Source: Thermaceae bacterium (GTDB lineage: Bacteria > Deinococcota > Deinococci > Deinococcales > Marinithermaceae). From it: a DNA stretch of 64,000 nucleotides. Shown piece after piece: positions 46,928 to 55,755 of this stretch. A program made the translations under genes and the position numbers. The stretch lies in assembly GCA_026985615.1 (NCBI GenBank), contig JALSQD010000051.1, forward strand, positions 1 to 64,000, given 5' to 3'. The first letter of the stretch is position 1. Each line of letters starts with the position of its first letter. Below the pieces are notes generated by a model. The model did no database searches. It was not told where the DNA came from and was given only the letters and a program-made list of their open reading frames with translations.

Positions 46928-48247
46928 TCACCTCCACCTCGGCCCGGACTTCACGGCGCAGGTGCCGTGCTCGATGTGATGCAGGAACTCGTCACGGAAG
47001 TGCCGCAGCGCGCCGCGAATGGGCCAGACGGCGGCGTCTGCCAGCGGACAGAAGCTGCGGCCCTCGATCTGGTCGAGCAGGTCCTCCATCGTCTTCAGGT
47101 CTTCGTGGGTCGCCTGACCGCGCTCGAACTTCTCGAAGAGCTGTGGCAACCAGCCGGAGACCCCTTCGCGGCAGGGCGTGCACTTACCGCAAGACTCGTG
47201 CCCGTAGAAGCGGATCAGGTTCCACACCGAGTCCACGATGCAGACCGACTCGGGGATGAGCACCACCCCGCCGGTGCCCAGCGCCGATTTGGCCGCCACC
47301 AGCGACTCGTAGTCCATCGGCAGGTCCAGGTACTCGTCGGTGAACGGCAGCATCGGCGTCGAGGAGCCGCCGGGGATGAAGGCCTTGATCGGCTCGGTGG
47401 GTCCGCCGGCCCAGTCGTAGATGAGCTCGCGGAAGGTGGTGCCCATGGGCAGCTCGTAGACGCCGGGGCGCTTGGCCGGCCCGGAGACCTGGAAGAGCTT
47501 CATGCCCTTCGAGCGCTCGGTGCCCATCTGAGCGAACCAGTCGGCACCGCGCTGCACGATGTGGACCACGCTCGCCAGCGACTCGACGTTGTTGATCGTC
47601 GTCGGCTTGCCGTAAAGGCCCGACTGCGCTGGGAAGGGCGGCTTCATCCGCGGGTTGGCGCGCAGGCCCTCGAGCGAGTTCATCAGCGCGGTCTCCTCGC
47701 CGCAGATGTAGGCGCCCGCGCCGCGGTGCACGTAGAGGTCGAAGTCGAACCCGGAGCCGAAGAGGTTCTTGCCCAGGTAACCGCGCTCATAGGCCTCGCC
47801 AATGGCCCCGACCAGCCGGTCGTAGGCCTTGCGGTACTCGCCACGAATGTAGATGTAGCCCTTGGTGGCGCGGATGGCAAACCCGCCGATGATCATGCCT
47901 TCGATCAGCTGGTGCGGGTCGTCCTCCATCAGGTAGCGGTCCTTGAAGGAGGCCGGCTCCGACTCGTCGGCGTTGCAGATCAGGTAGTGCTGCTGCCCGT
48001 CGTTGGGCATGAAACTCCACTTCACGCCCGTGGGAAAGCCGGCGCCGCCGCGCCCGCGTAGGCCGCTCTTCTTGACCTCCTCCACCACCTCCTCCGGCTG
48101 TTTGCCGGTGAGCACCGCGCGGGCCGTTTCGTAGCCCCCGTGGCTCAGGTAGTAGTCGAGGGTCCAGCTGTTCGGCTTGCCCACGTGGGCGTAGAGGGTG
48201 GGGCTGAAACGCGGGTCGTGACCGCTGGTGATCGGCCCTTCGCTCAC
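46928..48247 (-). CDS. nuoF: NADH-quinone oxidoreductase subunit F (Nqo1)
   Basis: 439 residues. Carries FMN, the NADH site and cluster N3. Motifs: [16 protein letters not shown] (NADH-binding), [17 protein letters not shown] (FMN), [20 protein letters not shown], and the N3 cluster [12 protein letters not shown] with a later Cys in [12 protein letters not shown] start overlapping the nuoE stop by 4 nt. Confidence 0.97.
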   Translation of the reverse strand: MSEGPITSGHDPRFSPTLYAHVGKPNSWTLDYYLSHGGYETARAVLTGKQPEEVVEEVKKSGLRGRGGAGFPTGVKWSFMPNDGQQHYLICNADESEPASFKDRYLMEDDPHQLIEGMIIGGFAIRATKGYIYIRGEYRKAYDRLVGAIGEAYERGYLGKNLFGSGFDFDLYVHRGAGAYICGEETALMNSLEGLRANPRMKPPFPAQSGLYGKPTTINNVESLASVVHIVQRGADWFAQMGTERSKGMKLFQVSGPAKRPGVYELPMGTTFRELIYDWAGGPTEPIKAFIPGGSSTPMLPFTDEYLDLPMDYESLVAAKSALGTGGVVLIPESVCIVDSVWNLIRFYGHESCGKCTPCREGVSGWLPQLFEKFERGQATHEDLKTMEDLLDQIEGRSFCPLADAAVWPIRGALRHFRDEFLHHIEHGTCAVKSGPRWR

Positions 48248-48816
48248 GACGCACCCCCTTCCCCCTCGAGCTCGATCGTGGCCTTACCCATCTTTTCCTC
48301 GTCGGGCAGCGTCCGGCGCACCTCTTCGAGCGGCTTGTCCTGCTCGAGCCCCTCGAGCAAGGCCTCGAGCCGCGCCTTGGTCACCCGCTCGACGTAAGGC
48401 TCGTCGTTGATCTGAATCACCGGGCCGGTATGGCAGCTGCCCAGGCACTCCACCGCCTGGAGGCTGAAGCGGCCGTCCTCGGTCACCTCGCCCGGCAGGA
48501 TGCCCAGCCGCTCGGTGAGGGTGTGCCACAGCTCGTCCGAGCCCGCCAGCTTGCAGCTGAGCGTCCGGCAGACCTGGATGTGGTACTTGCCGGTCGGCAG
48601 GCCCTGGTAGTAGCTATAAAAGCTCATCACCCCGGCCACCTCGGTGGCGGTGGTGCCCACCAGCTCGGCGATCTCCTTCATGCGCTCGAAGTCCACGTAG
48701 CCCTCGTCCTGCTGCACCCGCCGCAGGAGGGGCATGAGCGCGCTGCGGCGACGGTCCGCGGGGTACTGCGCGAAGACCTCCGCCAGCCATTCCTGCTTGT
48801 CGTCAAAGAAGCCCAT
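48244..48816 (-). CDS. nuoE: NADH-quinone oxidoreductase subunit E (Nqo2)
   Basis: 190 residues. Thioredoxin-like fold with [2Fe-2S] cluster N1a held by CRTLSC (about 83-88) and [10 protein letters not shown] (about 124-128), after the helical N-terminal part ([18 protein letters not shown]). A short acidic tail follows. The ATG at 48816 starts 12 nt after the nuoD stop. Confidence 0.97.
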   Translation of the reverse strand: MGFFDDKQEWLAEVFAQYPADRRRSALMPLLRRVQQDEGYVDFERMKEIAELVGTTATEVAGVMSFYSYYQGLPTGKYHIQVCRTLSCKLAGSDELWHTLTERLGILPGEVTEDGRFSLQAVECLGSCHTGPVIQINDEPYVERVTKARLEALLEGLEQDKPLEEVRRTLPDEEKMGKATIELEGEGGAS

Positions 48817-48828
48817 GCATCACCTCCG

Positions 48829-50043
48829 CTAGCGGTCGATCCCCCCGAGCACGGGGTCGAGGGTGGCGAGAATTGCGATGAAGTCGGCGAACTGGTGCCC
48901 CCGGGTGGCGTAGTCGAGCGACTGGATGTTGACGAACTCGGGGGTGCGGATCTTCACCCGGTAGGGGCGGCTGCCGCCGTCGGAGACGATGTAGTACGAC
49001 AGCTCGCCGCGGGCCGACTCGGTGGCCACGTAGGCCTCGCCCGCCGGCGGGTGGAAGCCCTCGGTAACGAGCTTGAAGTGGAAGATCAGGGCCTCCATGC
49101 TGTGGCCCAGCATGGCCCGCGGGGGCAGCGAGAAGTGGGGGTTGGGGTTGCGGATCGGCCCCGGCTCCAACCGCTCGACCGCCTGGCTGATGATGCGGTG
49201 CGACTGGCGCATCTCTTCCAGGCGGATGATCATGCGGTCGTAGACGTCGCCCCGCGTCCCCAGCGGCACGTCGAAGTCGTATTTATCGTAGCCGCCGTAG
49301 GGGTGCGCCTTGCGCACGTCGTAGCTGACGCCGCTGGCGCGCAGGCTGCCGCCGGTGAGGCCCAGGTTGATGGCCACCTCGGGCGGGATCACGCCGATGT
49401 CACGCGCGCGCGAGTTAAAGATGGGCGAGCCGTCGAACATCCCCTGGTAGTCGTCCACCTTGGCCAGGAAGCCCGAGAGGAACTTCTTGAGCTCGGGCAC
49501 GAACTCCTCGGGCACGTCCTCCTTGAGGCCGCCCACGCGCAGGTAGTTGTGGTGGAAGCGCTGGCCGGTGACCCATTCGAAGAGGTCGAGGATGGCCTCG
49601 CGCTCGCGGAAGGCGTAGAAGTAGGGCGTCATCGCGCCCAGGTCGAGGAGGCCCGTGGCCACGAAGATGAGGTGGCTGGCGATGCGGCTGAGCTCGTTGA
49701 GGATGATGCGGATCGTCTCGGCCCGCTCCGGAACCTCCACCCCCATCAGCTTTTCCACCGTAAGCGCATAGGCGAAGTCGTGCGCGAAGGAGTGCACGTA
49801 GTCCATGCGCGGGGTGTAGGTGAAGTTTTGGGTGTAGGTGCGGTGCTCCATCGTCTTCTCGAAGCCGGAGTGCAGGTAGCCGATGTGGGGCATCAGCTTG
49901 ACGATCTCCTCGCCGGCCATCGTCACCACGACGCGGAGCACGCCGTGGGTGGAGGGGTGCTGCGGGCCGACGTTGAGCACCATCAGCTCGCTGCGGAGCT
50001 CGCGCGGCTCCTCGGGCAGGGGTACGTCGATGTTCGGCTTCAT
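48829..50043 (-). CDS. nuoD: NADH-quinone oxidoreductase subunit D (Nqo4)
   Basis: 404 residues. Hydrogenase-large-subunit fold that binds quinone with NuoB. The His loop is [16 protein letters not shown] (His about 34-38), with [18 protein letters not shown] (Tyr and Asp near the quinone site). The C-terminal [16 protein letters not shown] is typical. The ATG at 50043 overlaps the nuoC stop by 4 nt. Confidence 0.97.
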   Translation of the reverse strand: MKPNIDVPLPEEPRELRSELMVLNVGPQHPSTHGVLRVVVTMAGEEIVKLMPHIGYLHSGFEKTMEHRTYTQNFTYTPRMDYVHSFAHDFAYALTVEKLMGVEVPERAETIRIILNELSRIASHLIFVATGLLDLGAMTPYFYAFREREAILDLFEWVTGQRFHHNYLRVGGLKEDVPEEFVPELKKFLSGFLAKVDDYQGMFDGSPIFNSRARDIGVIPPEVAINLGLTGGSLRASGVSYDVRKAHPYGGYDKYDFDVPLGTRGDVYDRMIIRLEEMRQSHRIISQAVERLEPGPIRNPNPHFSLPPRAMLGHSMEALIFHFKLVTEGFHPPAGEAYVATESARGELSYYIVSDGGSRPYRVKIRTPEFVNIQSLDYATRGHQFADFIAILATLDPVLGGIDR

Positions 50044-50669
50044 ACGTCCTCCCCATCGGCCGCGGCGGCCCGCTTCACGTCTTCATAAAACTCGGCGTAG
50101 CCCCGGCGCGCGCCACCGGTGCGCCCGGTGAGGCCGACGTCCTGCCCTGTGAGGCTGGCGCGGAACTGCGCCGGGTCGATGTAGCGGCCGTCGCGGAAGA
50201 GCGTCGGGGTCTCGCCCAGGGGATAGTCCTTGCGCAGGGGATGGCCCTCGAGGTCCTCGGGGGTGAGGATCTTGCGCAGGTCGGGGTGCCCTTCAAACTT
50301 GATGCCCAGCAGGTCGAAGATCTCGCGCTCGAAGAAGTTAGCGCTCTCGTAGAAGGGCACGGCCGAAGGCAGCACCGGGTCGCCCTCGCTCACCCAGACG
50401 CGGGCGAAGAAGCGCGAGCCGTCGCCGTCCTTCCACCCCTTGATCGAGACGAGTTCGTAGAGGACCGCGAAGCGCTCGGGACGCACCTCGGGGTAGGTGC
50501 TGTAGTCGATGCCGATGACGTTGGCCAGGTAGTTGAAACCGGCCTCCTGCATCGCCTCGAAGAATCCGGGCAGCTCACCTGCCGGCACGTCGATCCAGAC
50601 GAGGTCCCTGGCCTCCTCCACGGTCCAGCCGCGCTCGGCGGCGTAGGCTTTGGCGGTATCCAGACGCAT
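50040..50669 (-). CDS. nuoC: NADH-quinone oxidoreductase subunit C (Nqo5)
   Basis: 209 residues. Peripheral-arm structural subunit. The 30-kDa subunit signature is present: [20 protein letters not shown] and [14 protein letters not shown]. It begins 3 nt after the nuoB stop. Confidence 0.96.
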   Translation of the reverse strand: MRLDTAKAYAAERGWTVEEARDLVWIDVPAGELPGFFEAMQEAGFNYLANVIGIDYSTYPEVRPERFAVLYELVSIKGWKDGDGSRFFARVWVSEGDPVLPSAVPFYESANFFEREIFDLLGIKFEGHPDLRKILTPEDLEGHPLRKDYPLGETPTLFRDGRYIDPAQFRASLTGQDVGLTGRTGGARRGYAEFYEDVKRAAAADGEDV

Positions 50670-50672
50670 CGG

Positions 50673-51203
50673 CTACCCCCTCACCCAGGCCTCGACCGGC
50701 GGCAGCTTGCGCCCCGAGTCGTCGTAGGCCTGACCGCGAATCTTCTTCTGCAGCTGCATGACCGCGTAGATGAGCGCCTCGGGACGCGGCGGGCAGCCGG
50801 GAACGTAGACGTCCACCGGGACCACGCTCTCGACCGACTGGACGATGGCATAGTTGTTGAACATCCCGCCCGAGGCCGCGCAGGCGCCCATGGCGATGAC
50901 CCACTTGGGATCGCCCATCTGGTCGTAGACGCGGCGCAGGATCGGCGCCATCTTCTTAGAGAGACGGCCCGCCACGATCATCACGTCGGCCTGGCGCGGG
51001 CTGGCGCGGAAGACCTCCGAGCCGAAGCGCGAGAGGTCGTTGCGGGCGTTGGAGCTCGCCATCATCTCGATGGCGCAGCAGGCCAGGCCGAAGGTGACCG
51101 GCCACAGCGAGTTGGAGCGCCCCCAGGCCACCAGCTTCTCAAGGGTGGTGAAGAGGATGCCCTCGCGCTCGAGCTCCTGCACGTCGCGCTCAAACATGTC
51201 CAT
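50673..51203 (-). CDS. nuoB: NADH-quinone oxidoreductase subunit B (Nqo6)
   Basis: 176 residues. Holds N2, the last cluster before quinone: [12 protein letters not shown] (adjacent Cys pair), [11 protein letters not shown] and [14 protein letters not shown]. The ATG at 51203 overlaps the nuoA stop (TAATG); starting further up would add residues read from inside nuoA. Confidence 0.97.
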   Translation of the reverse strand: MDMFERDVQELEREGILFTTLEKLVAWGRSNSLWPVTFGLACCAIEMMASSNARNDLSRFGSEVFRASPRQADVMIVAGRLSKKMAPILRRVYDQMGDPKWVIAMGACAASGGMFNNYAIVQSVESVVPVDVYVPGCPPRPEALIYAVMQLQKKIRGQAYDDSGRKLPPVEAWVRG

Positions 51204-51562
51204 TAATCCCACTTCATCACCCCCTTCTTCCACTCGTAGACGAAGCCCGCGAGCACCACCAGGGTGAAGGTGGTCACGGCCCAGAACCCGGCCATGCCCA
51301 GCGCGCCCGCGTTCACCGCGTAGGGCCAGAGGAAGGCCACCTCGACATCAAAGATGATGAAGAGCATGGCCACCACGTAAAAATGCACCGGTAGTCGGTG
51401 CACCTCCCCCGCCGGGTCGTTGCCCGACTCATAGGGCATCAGCTTGGTGGGGCTGGGCTTCTTGGGACCCAGCAACGCACCGAGCACCAGCATGGCGACG
51501 CCGATGCCGGCGGCGATGCCCAAGTAAATGAGGATGTTGATGTACTCCACCTGGTTCGACAA
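51203..51562 (-). CDS. nuoA: NADH-quinone oxidoreductase subunit A (Nqo7), TTG start
   Basis: 119 residues, the length of Nqo7 in T. thermophilus. Three TM helices and the conserved loop [20 protein letters not shown], then [18 protein letters not shown] (acidic TM2). The start is a TTG at 51562: AAGGAGG lies about 7 nt upstream and the protein then has the family length. An ATG at 51637 is in frame but would add 25 residues foreign to the family and has no ribosome binding site. First gene of the operon; an inverted repeat lies in the leader. Confidence 0.93.
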   Translation of the reverse strand: MSNQVEYINILIYLGIAAGIGVAMLVLGALLGPKKPSPTKLMPYESGNDPAGEVHRLPVHFYVVAMLFIIFDVEVAFLWPYAVNAGALGMAGFWAVTTFTLVVLAGFVYEWKKGVMKWD

Positions 51563-51581
51563 CGTATCCCCTCCTTTGTGC

Positions 51582-51621
51582 CATCGTTCACTAGTGCGGG
51601 CATGGGTGTGAGTGAACGATG
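51582..51621. promoter_or_regulatory. 11-bp inverted repeat in front of nuoA
   Basis: CATCGTTCACT (51582-51592) and AGTGAACGATG (51611-51621) are perfect 11-bp arms, 18 nt apart, between the probable promoter and the nuoA ribosome binding site. It may be a two-site operator or an RNA hairpin with a large loop. Confidence 0.6.
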
Positions 51622-51715
51622 AAACCGCAGTCTTCATAAGTTTAACCCGGTCGCGTAGGGGGCAGGAGGCCCATACGTCCCGGTCCGCGAAGGCGCCCCT
51701 CAGCCTAAGAAAAAG

Positions 51716-51735
51716 GGGCCGACATGCGCCGGCCC
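51716..51735 (-). terminator. rho-independent terminator of the 51.8-kb small gene
   Basis: On the minus strand GGGCCG and CGGCCC with an 8-nt loop, then CCTTTTTCTT. It isolates the small gene from the nuo operon. Confidence 0.7.
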
Positions 51736-51752
51736 GACCTCACATTTCGCCC

Positions 51753-52022
51753 CTAGCGGCCGTCACGCATGCCGCTGTCCTTGGTGGTGCGCCCGCTGGC
51801 ATGTTGCACCTCGCCGGTCTGGGCCGCACCCATCCAGACGAGGGCCGTGCCCTGGTGGTCGAAGACGACCGGACGCACGCGCTGCTCCAGAACTTCCACC
51901 TTGGCCTTCTCGCGCGCCTTGGCGAGGGCCTCGTCCTCGCCCTCCGCCGCTACCAGGTAGACCGACTCCACGACCGGCCCCGCGTCGGAGGCCAGCACGT
52001 TAGTAACCAGAAAGAGCTTCAT
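51753..52022 (-). CDS. small hypothetical protein
   Basis: 89 residues (MKLFLVTNVLASDAGPVVES...). I do not recognise a family. The first 60 residues read as a compact alpha/beta domain with an amphipathic helix (EGEDEALAKAREKAKVEVLE); the tail is polar. A TATGCT box ends 6 nt before the ATG (leaderless pattern) and a terminator follows the stop, so it is a single-gene transcript, which argues that it is real. Confidence 0.68.
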   Translation of the reverse strand: MKLFLVTNVLASDAGPVVESVYLVAAEGEDEALAKAREKAKVEVLEQRVRPVVFDHQGTALVWMGAAQTGEVQHASGRTTKDSGMRDGR

Positions 52023-52028
52023 GCCCCG

Positions 52029-52034
52029 AGCATA
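52029..52034 (-). promoter_or_regulatory. -10 box for leaderless small-gene mRNA
   Basis: TATGCT on the minus strand, 6 nt before the ATG at 52022. Confidence 0.5.
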
Positions 52035-52055
52035 CCGCTCCGCGGCCGCCTCCGA

Positions 52056-52631
52056 TCAAACCTCGCCACCGAGCGCCCGCACCGCCCGCAGCCAAGCGTC
52101 GCCCTCGGGCCCCATCGGCTCAGCCGCGTGGCGGTAGTCGTACTTGCGCTGGAACTCGGCCAGCTCGCGCAAGATCTCTTCGAGCCGGCCCCGCAGCAGC
52201 GCCGAGCGTTCTCCCGCCGGCAGGGCACGCAAGTGGCGGAGGCAGACGAAGCCCCGCCCCGCCTCGAGCGCCCTCTGCAGCTCGGCCACCGGCAGGGCCT
52301 GGAGGCTGGCCAGGTATCGGCGCTCGGCCTCAGCCTCGACCTCGCAGGCGGGGCAGCGCACTCGCTCGTGAGGATGCTCCAACTCGGCGGCAAGGAGGTC
52401 CTCGCTGAGGATGGCCAAGGGAAAGGCCGGGGCTTCGAGTTCACGCGCGTCGCGCCAGTGACGCGAACACAACCCGCCGCGACGGCGCCAGTCGGCGCGC
52501 ACGGCCGGGTCGTTCACCCCGCCCTCGATCACGCCCGCAAGGTAAGCGCGGGCGGCCTCATGGGCCAGCTTGCAAATCGGGCAGCGTGACTCCGCCAGCG
52601 CTTCGAGAAGTTCGTACTCGCTCAGGTGCAC
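52056..52631 (-). CDS. Cys-rich DUF6062-like protein
   Basis: 191 residues. Two repeats of a CxxC...CxxHW pattern: SRCPICKLAH with GGLCSRHWRDA, and VRCPACEVEA with FVCLRHLRAL, which looks like two metal (zinc) or Fe-S sites and resembles DUF6062. Otherwise helical. GTG start at 52631 (MHLSEYELLEAL), 3 nt after the tlyA stop, so it is probably translated from the tlyA transcript. Function unknown; a nucleic-acid or redox role is only a guess. Confidence 0.7.
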   Translation of the reverse strand: MHLSEYELLEALAESRCPICKLAHEAARAYLAGVIEGGVNDPAVRADWRRRGGLCSRHWRDARELEAPAFPLAILSEDLLAAELEHPHERVRCPACEVEAEAERRYLASLQALPVAELQRALEAGRGFVCLRHLRALPAGERSALLRGRLEEILRELAEFQRKYDYRHAAEPMGPEGDAWLRAVRALGGEV

Positions 52632-52634
52632 GCC

Positions 52635-53372
52635 TCAGGTTACGTCCCCGTGCGGGGCGTCGAGGTAGAGCCAGAACTCCCGGTTCCCCTCCTTACCCGG
52701 CAGAGGGCTCTCGGCCTCGCCGCGCACCGCGAACCCGAGCGACCGCGCCACCGAGCGCACGCGCTCCACCGCGCGGCGGCGCAGCTCGGGGTCGCGCACC
52801 ACCCCGGTGTGGGTTCCGGGCTCGAGCTCAAACTGGGGCTTGACCAGCACCAGCGCCCTTCCGCCGGGCCGCAGCCAGCGGCGCAGCCCCGGCAGGACGA
52901 GGGTGCTCGAGATGAAGGAGAGGTCCATCACCGCCCCGCCCACCAGCTCGGGCAGCGCCTCCAGGTGGCGGGCGTTGACCCCCTCGAGCACCACCACCCG
53001 CGGGTCCGCGCGCAAGCGCGGGTGCAGCTGGCCGTGGCCCACGTCCACGGCGTAGACCTTGCGGGCCCCGCGCTCGAGCAAGACCTGGGTGAAGCCGCCG
53101 GCGCCCGCGCCCACGTCGGCCCAGACCTCGCCTTCGGGCTCGATCCCAAAGGTCTCGAGCGCCCCCAGCAGCTTGTGCGCGGCGCGCCCCGCGTAGGGCT
53201 CGGGCCCCTCGACCTCCAGCCGGGCCTCAGGGCTCACCTTCTGGCTGGGCTTGGTCACCACCGCGCCGTCCACGCGCACGCGCCCGGCGCGAATGAGCTC
53301 CTGCGCCTTGGCGCGGCTCTCGGCCAGGCCGCGCCGGGCCAGCGCCAGGTCGAGCCGGGTCCGCTCAGCCAT
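52635..53372 (-). CDS. tlyA: TlyA-family rRNA 2'-O-methyltransferase
   Basis: 245 residues. Known members methylate ribose of cytidine in 16S and/or 23S rRNA. N-terminal S4 RNA-binding domain (LDLALARRGLAESRAKAQEL, about 7-60), then a Rossmann methyltransferase with VWADVGAGAGGFTQVLLERG (SAM motif I). The K-D-K-E catalytic set can be read as Lys in AAHKLLGAL, Asp in VMDLSFISSTL, Lys in LVKPQFELE and Glu in NREFWLYL. The ATG at 53372 overlaps the upstream small gene by 8 nt. Confidence 0.93.
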   Translation of the reverse strand: MAERTRLDLALARRGLAESRAKAQELIRAGRVRVDGAVVTKPSQKVSPEARLEVEGPEPYAGRAAHKLLGALETFGIEPEGEVWADVGAGAGGFTQVLLERGARKVYAVDVGHGQLHPRLRADPRVVVLEGVNARHLEALPELVGGAVMDLSFISSTLVLPGLRRWLRPGGRALVLVKPQFELEPGTHTGVVRDPELRRRAVERVRSVARSLGFAVRGEAESPLPGKEGNREFWLYLDAPHGDVT

Positions 53373-53634
53373 GCACCTCGCGGCCCCGGCCCGCCCCCGC
53401 GAGGCGCTCGAGCAGGACCTCGAGCGGCGCCTCCTCGGTGAGCGCCACCTCGTCCTCCACGACCCGCCACAGCCCGGTGCGCAAGCAGCCGCGCAGGCGT
53501 CTTCGCCCGCCAGGCAGGCGCAGCTCCACCGCCCCGAAGGGCAGTTCGAGGACGAGCCCCGGCTCGTAGCCGAGCGCCCGCCCCACCTTGCGCCGGACCT
53601 CCTGCAGTTGCGCTTCCCACAGGTCACCCGTCAT
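53365..53634 (-). CDS. small hypothetical protein upstream of tlyA
   Basis: 89 residues (MTGDLWEAQLQEVRRKVGRA...). I do not recognise it. It looks like a soluble protein with a helical start, a beta-rich middle (LVLELPFGAVELRLPGGRRR) and a helical end. The ATG at 53634 has GGAGGT 6 nt upstream and a GATAAT -10-like box before that, and its end overlaps tlyA, so it is probably the first gene of a tlyA operon. Confidence 0.65.
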   Translation of the reverse strand: MTGDLWEAQLQEVRRKVGRALGYEPGLVLELPFGAVELRLPGGRRRLRGCLRTGLWRVVEDEVALTEEAPLEVLLERLAGAGRGREVHG

Positions 53635-53711
53635 GGCCAACCTCCACCTTCATTATCCCACCCGTGCGCGTCCCTGTCCCGTGGCGTATGCTACGGCCAA
53701 AGGGAGGAGCC

Positions 53712-54794
53712 ATGAAACGAATCGGGTGGACGCTCCTGGTCTTGGGCACGCTGGCCCTAGCGCAGCCGGTGGCCCTGCAGCCGGTCGTCAGCCAGCTCGA
53801 CAAACCGCTCTACCTCACCCAGGAACCCGGCGGGCCGCTGCTCGTCGTGACCCAACGGGGCCAGATCTTTTTCGTCGACACCAAGGGCCGGGCCCAGCCC
53901 TGGCTCGACCTCCGCAAAAAGGTAAGCTGCTGTGGCGAGCGCGGGCTGCTTGGCCTCGCCTTCCACCCCGACTACGCCAAGAACCACCGCCTCTTCGTCA
54001 ACTACACCGACCGCAGGGGCCGCACCGTTGTCGAGGAGTACCGCAACAAGCAACCATACCGGGTGCTGCTCACCATCAAACAGCCCTACGCTAACCACAA
54101 CGGCGGTCACCTCGCCTTCGGGCCCGACGGCTACCTTTACATCGGCACCGGCGACGGCGGCTCCGCCGGCGACCCCCAGCGCAACGCCCAGAACCCCGCA
54201 AGCCTGTTGGGCAAGATGCTGCGTATCGACGTGGACCACGGCGACCCTTACACCATCCCCGAGGACAACCCCTTCGTGGACAACCCCAAGTACCGCCCCG
54301 AGATCTGGGCGCTGGGCTTGCGCAACCCCTGGCGCTACAGCTTCGACCGCGCCACCGGCGACCTCTTCATCGCCGATGTGGGCCAGAACAAGTGGGAAGA
54401 GGTAGACTACGTCCCCGCGCCCATGGGCACGAACGGCGGGCGGAACTTTGGCTGGAACATCATGGAGGGCGACCACTGCTTCAAGCCCGCCAAGGGTTGT
54501 CGCCGCGCCGGGCTGGCGCCCCCCATCTTGGAATACGGGCACGACCAGGGCTGCTCGATTACCGGCGGCTACGTCTACCGCGGCCAGGCGATCCCCGAGC
54601 TGGTGGGGGCCTACCTCTACGGCGACTACTGCAGCGGCACGATCTGGACCGCCCGCTGGGAAAACGGGGCCTGGAAGAGCCAGGTGTTGCTGCGCACCAA
54701 GCTCAAGATCAGCAGTTTCGGCGAGGACGCCGCGGGCGAGCTCTACGTGGTGGACTACGGCGGCACGGTCTACCGACTCTCACCCGCCCGCTGA
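53712..54794 (+). CDS. PQQ-dependent sugar (aldose) dehydrogenase-like protein
   Basis: 360 residues. Signal peptide MKRIGWTLLVLGTLALAQ, then a six-bladed beta-propeller of the soluble glucose/aldose sugar dehydrogenase family: CCGERGLLGLAFHPDYAKN (includes the vicinal Cys and the general-base His region), NHNGGHLAFGPDGYLYIGTG, LGLRNPWRYSFDRATGDLFI, DVGQNKWEEVDYV, and GYVYRGQAIPELVGAYLYGD. It would oxidise sugars in the periplasm and pass electrons to the chain. The ATG at 53712 has GGGAGGAG upstream. TATGCT at 53686-53691 is a possible -10. Confidence 0.88.
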   Translation: MKRIGWTLLVLGTLALAQPVALQPVVSQLDKPLYLTQEPGGPLLVVTQRGQIFFVDTKGRAQPWLDLRKKVSCCGERGLLGLAFHPDYAKNHRLFVNYTDRRGRTVVEEYRNKQPYRVLLTIKQPYANHNGGHLAFGPDGYLYIGTGDGGSAGDPQRNAQNPASLLGKMLRIDVDHGDPYTIPEDNPFVDNPKYRPEIWALGLRNPWRYSFDRATGDLFIADVGQNKWEEVDYVPAPMGTNGGRNFGWNIMEGDHCFKPAKGCRRAGLAPPILEYGHDQGCSITGGYVYRGQAIPELVGAYLYGDYCSGTIWTARWENGAWKSQVLLRTKLKISSFGEDAAGELYVVDYGGTVYRLSPAR

Positions 54795-55696
54795 ACCCAG
54801 TCGGGCCAGGCGCCGCCGGCCGCCTCCCAGCCCGCCACCATGTCGGACGGAACGGGCGCGGTGAAGCTGAGGATCTTGCCCGTGCGCGGGTGGGGCACCC
54901 GCAGCTCGTAGGCGTGCAACGCCAGGCGGCCAATGAAGGGCGAGGATTTGCCGTAGAGGGGGTCGGCCCAGATCGGGGTGTGCAGGTGCTTGAGGTGGAC
55001 CCGGATCTGGTGGGTGCGGCCGGTGTGGGGGCGCGCCTCGACCAGCGCCCGCCCCTCCACCTCGCCCAGCACCTCGAAGTCGGTCTCGGCGTAGCGCGCC
55101 TTGATGCCGCCGGTGTGCATCTTGAAACGGTGCACCGGATGGCGGCCGATGGGCGCGATAACCGTAGTGCTCACCGGCACGCCTTCGGTGAGGGCGAGGT
55201 AGCGCTTGAAAACGAAGCGCTGCTTGAAGGCGTCGGCCAGCCGCCGGAGCGCCGCCTCGTGCCGCGCCGCCACGATGACGCCCGAGGTCTCCTTGTCGAG
55301 CCGGTGCACGATCCCGGGCCGCACCGGCTCGCCGCCCGCTTCGACCCAGCGACCCAGCAGGGCGTTCACCAGCGTGCCCCGGCTCACCCCCGGCGCGGGG
55401 TGGGTGATCATCCCGGCGGGCTTGTTGACCACGACCATGTCCTCGTCTTCGTAAAGGATCTCGAGCGGGAGCTCCTCGGGCTCCACACCGCTGTCGGGCT
55501 CGGGCGGCGGGGCGACCTCCACCCGTTCCCCTTGCAAGCGCCAGGCCGGCTTGGTCACCACCTGCCCCTCGACGCGCACGTGTCCTTCCGCGATCCAGAC
55601 CTGGGCGCGCGAACGGCTCACGCCCAACACCCGCGCGAGCGCCTGGTCCAGGCGCTCGCCCTCGGCGTGGAAGGTGTGGGGTTCCTCGACCCTCAT
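54770..55696 (-). CDS. RluA-family 23S rRNA pseudouridine synthase (RluD-like)
   Basis: 308 residues. N-terminal S4 domain (GERLDQALARVLGVSRSRAQ, about 13-60), then the catalytic domain with EDEDMVVVNKPAGMITHPAP, the catalytic Asp in GIVHRLDKETSGVIV (about 138), and HTGRTHQIRVHLKHLHTPI. The size and S4 domain favour RluD, which modifies helix 69 of 23S rRNA, but RluC is possible. TATGAT ends 6 nt before the ATG at 55696 (leaderless pattern). Its end overlaps the sugar dehydrogenase gene by 25 nt. Confidence 0.92.
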   Translation of the reverse strand: MRVEEPHTFHAEGERLDQALARVLGVSRSRAQVWIAEGHVRVEGQVVTKPAWRLQGERVEVAPPPEPDSGVEPEELPLEILYEDEDMVVVNKPAGMITHPAPGVSRGTLVNALLGRWVEAGGEPVRPGIVHRLDKETSGVIVAARHEAALRRLADAFKQRFVFKRYLALTEGVPVSTTVIAPIGRHPVHRFKMHTGGIKARYAETDFEVLGEVEGRALVEARPHTGRTHQIRVHLKHLHTPIWADPLYGKSSPFIGRLALHAYELRVPHPRTGKILSFTAPVPSDMVAGWEAAGGAWPDWVQRAGESR

Positions 55697-55702
55697 CCCT
55701 CC

Positions 55703-55749
55703 ATCATAGCGCGCGCCCGTCCGGAGCCCGCGCGAGCGCCGGGTAGAAT
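55703..55749. promoter_or_regulatory. divergent -10 boxes of the rluD-like and NlpC/P60 genes
   Basis: Minus strand TATGAT (55708-55703), 6 nt before ATG 55696. Plus strand TAGAAT (55744-55749), 6 nt before ATG 55756. Both are leaderless arrangements. Confidence 0.65.
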
Positions 55750-55755
55750 ACGCCT

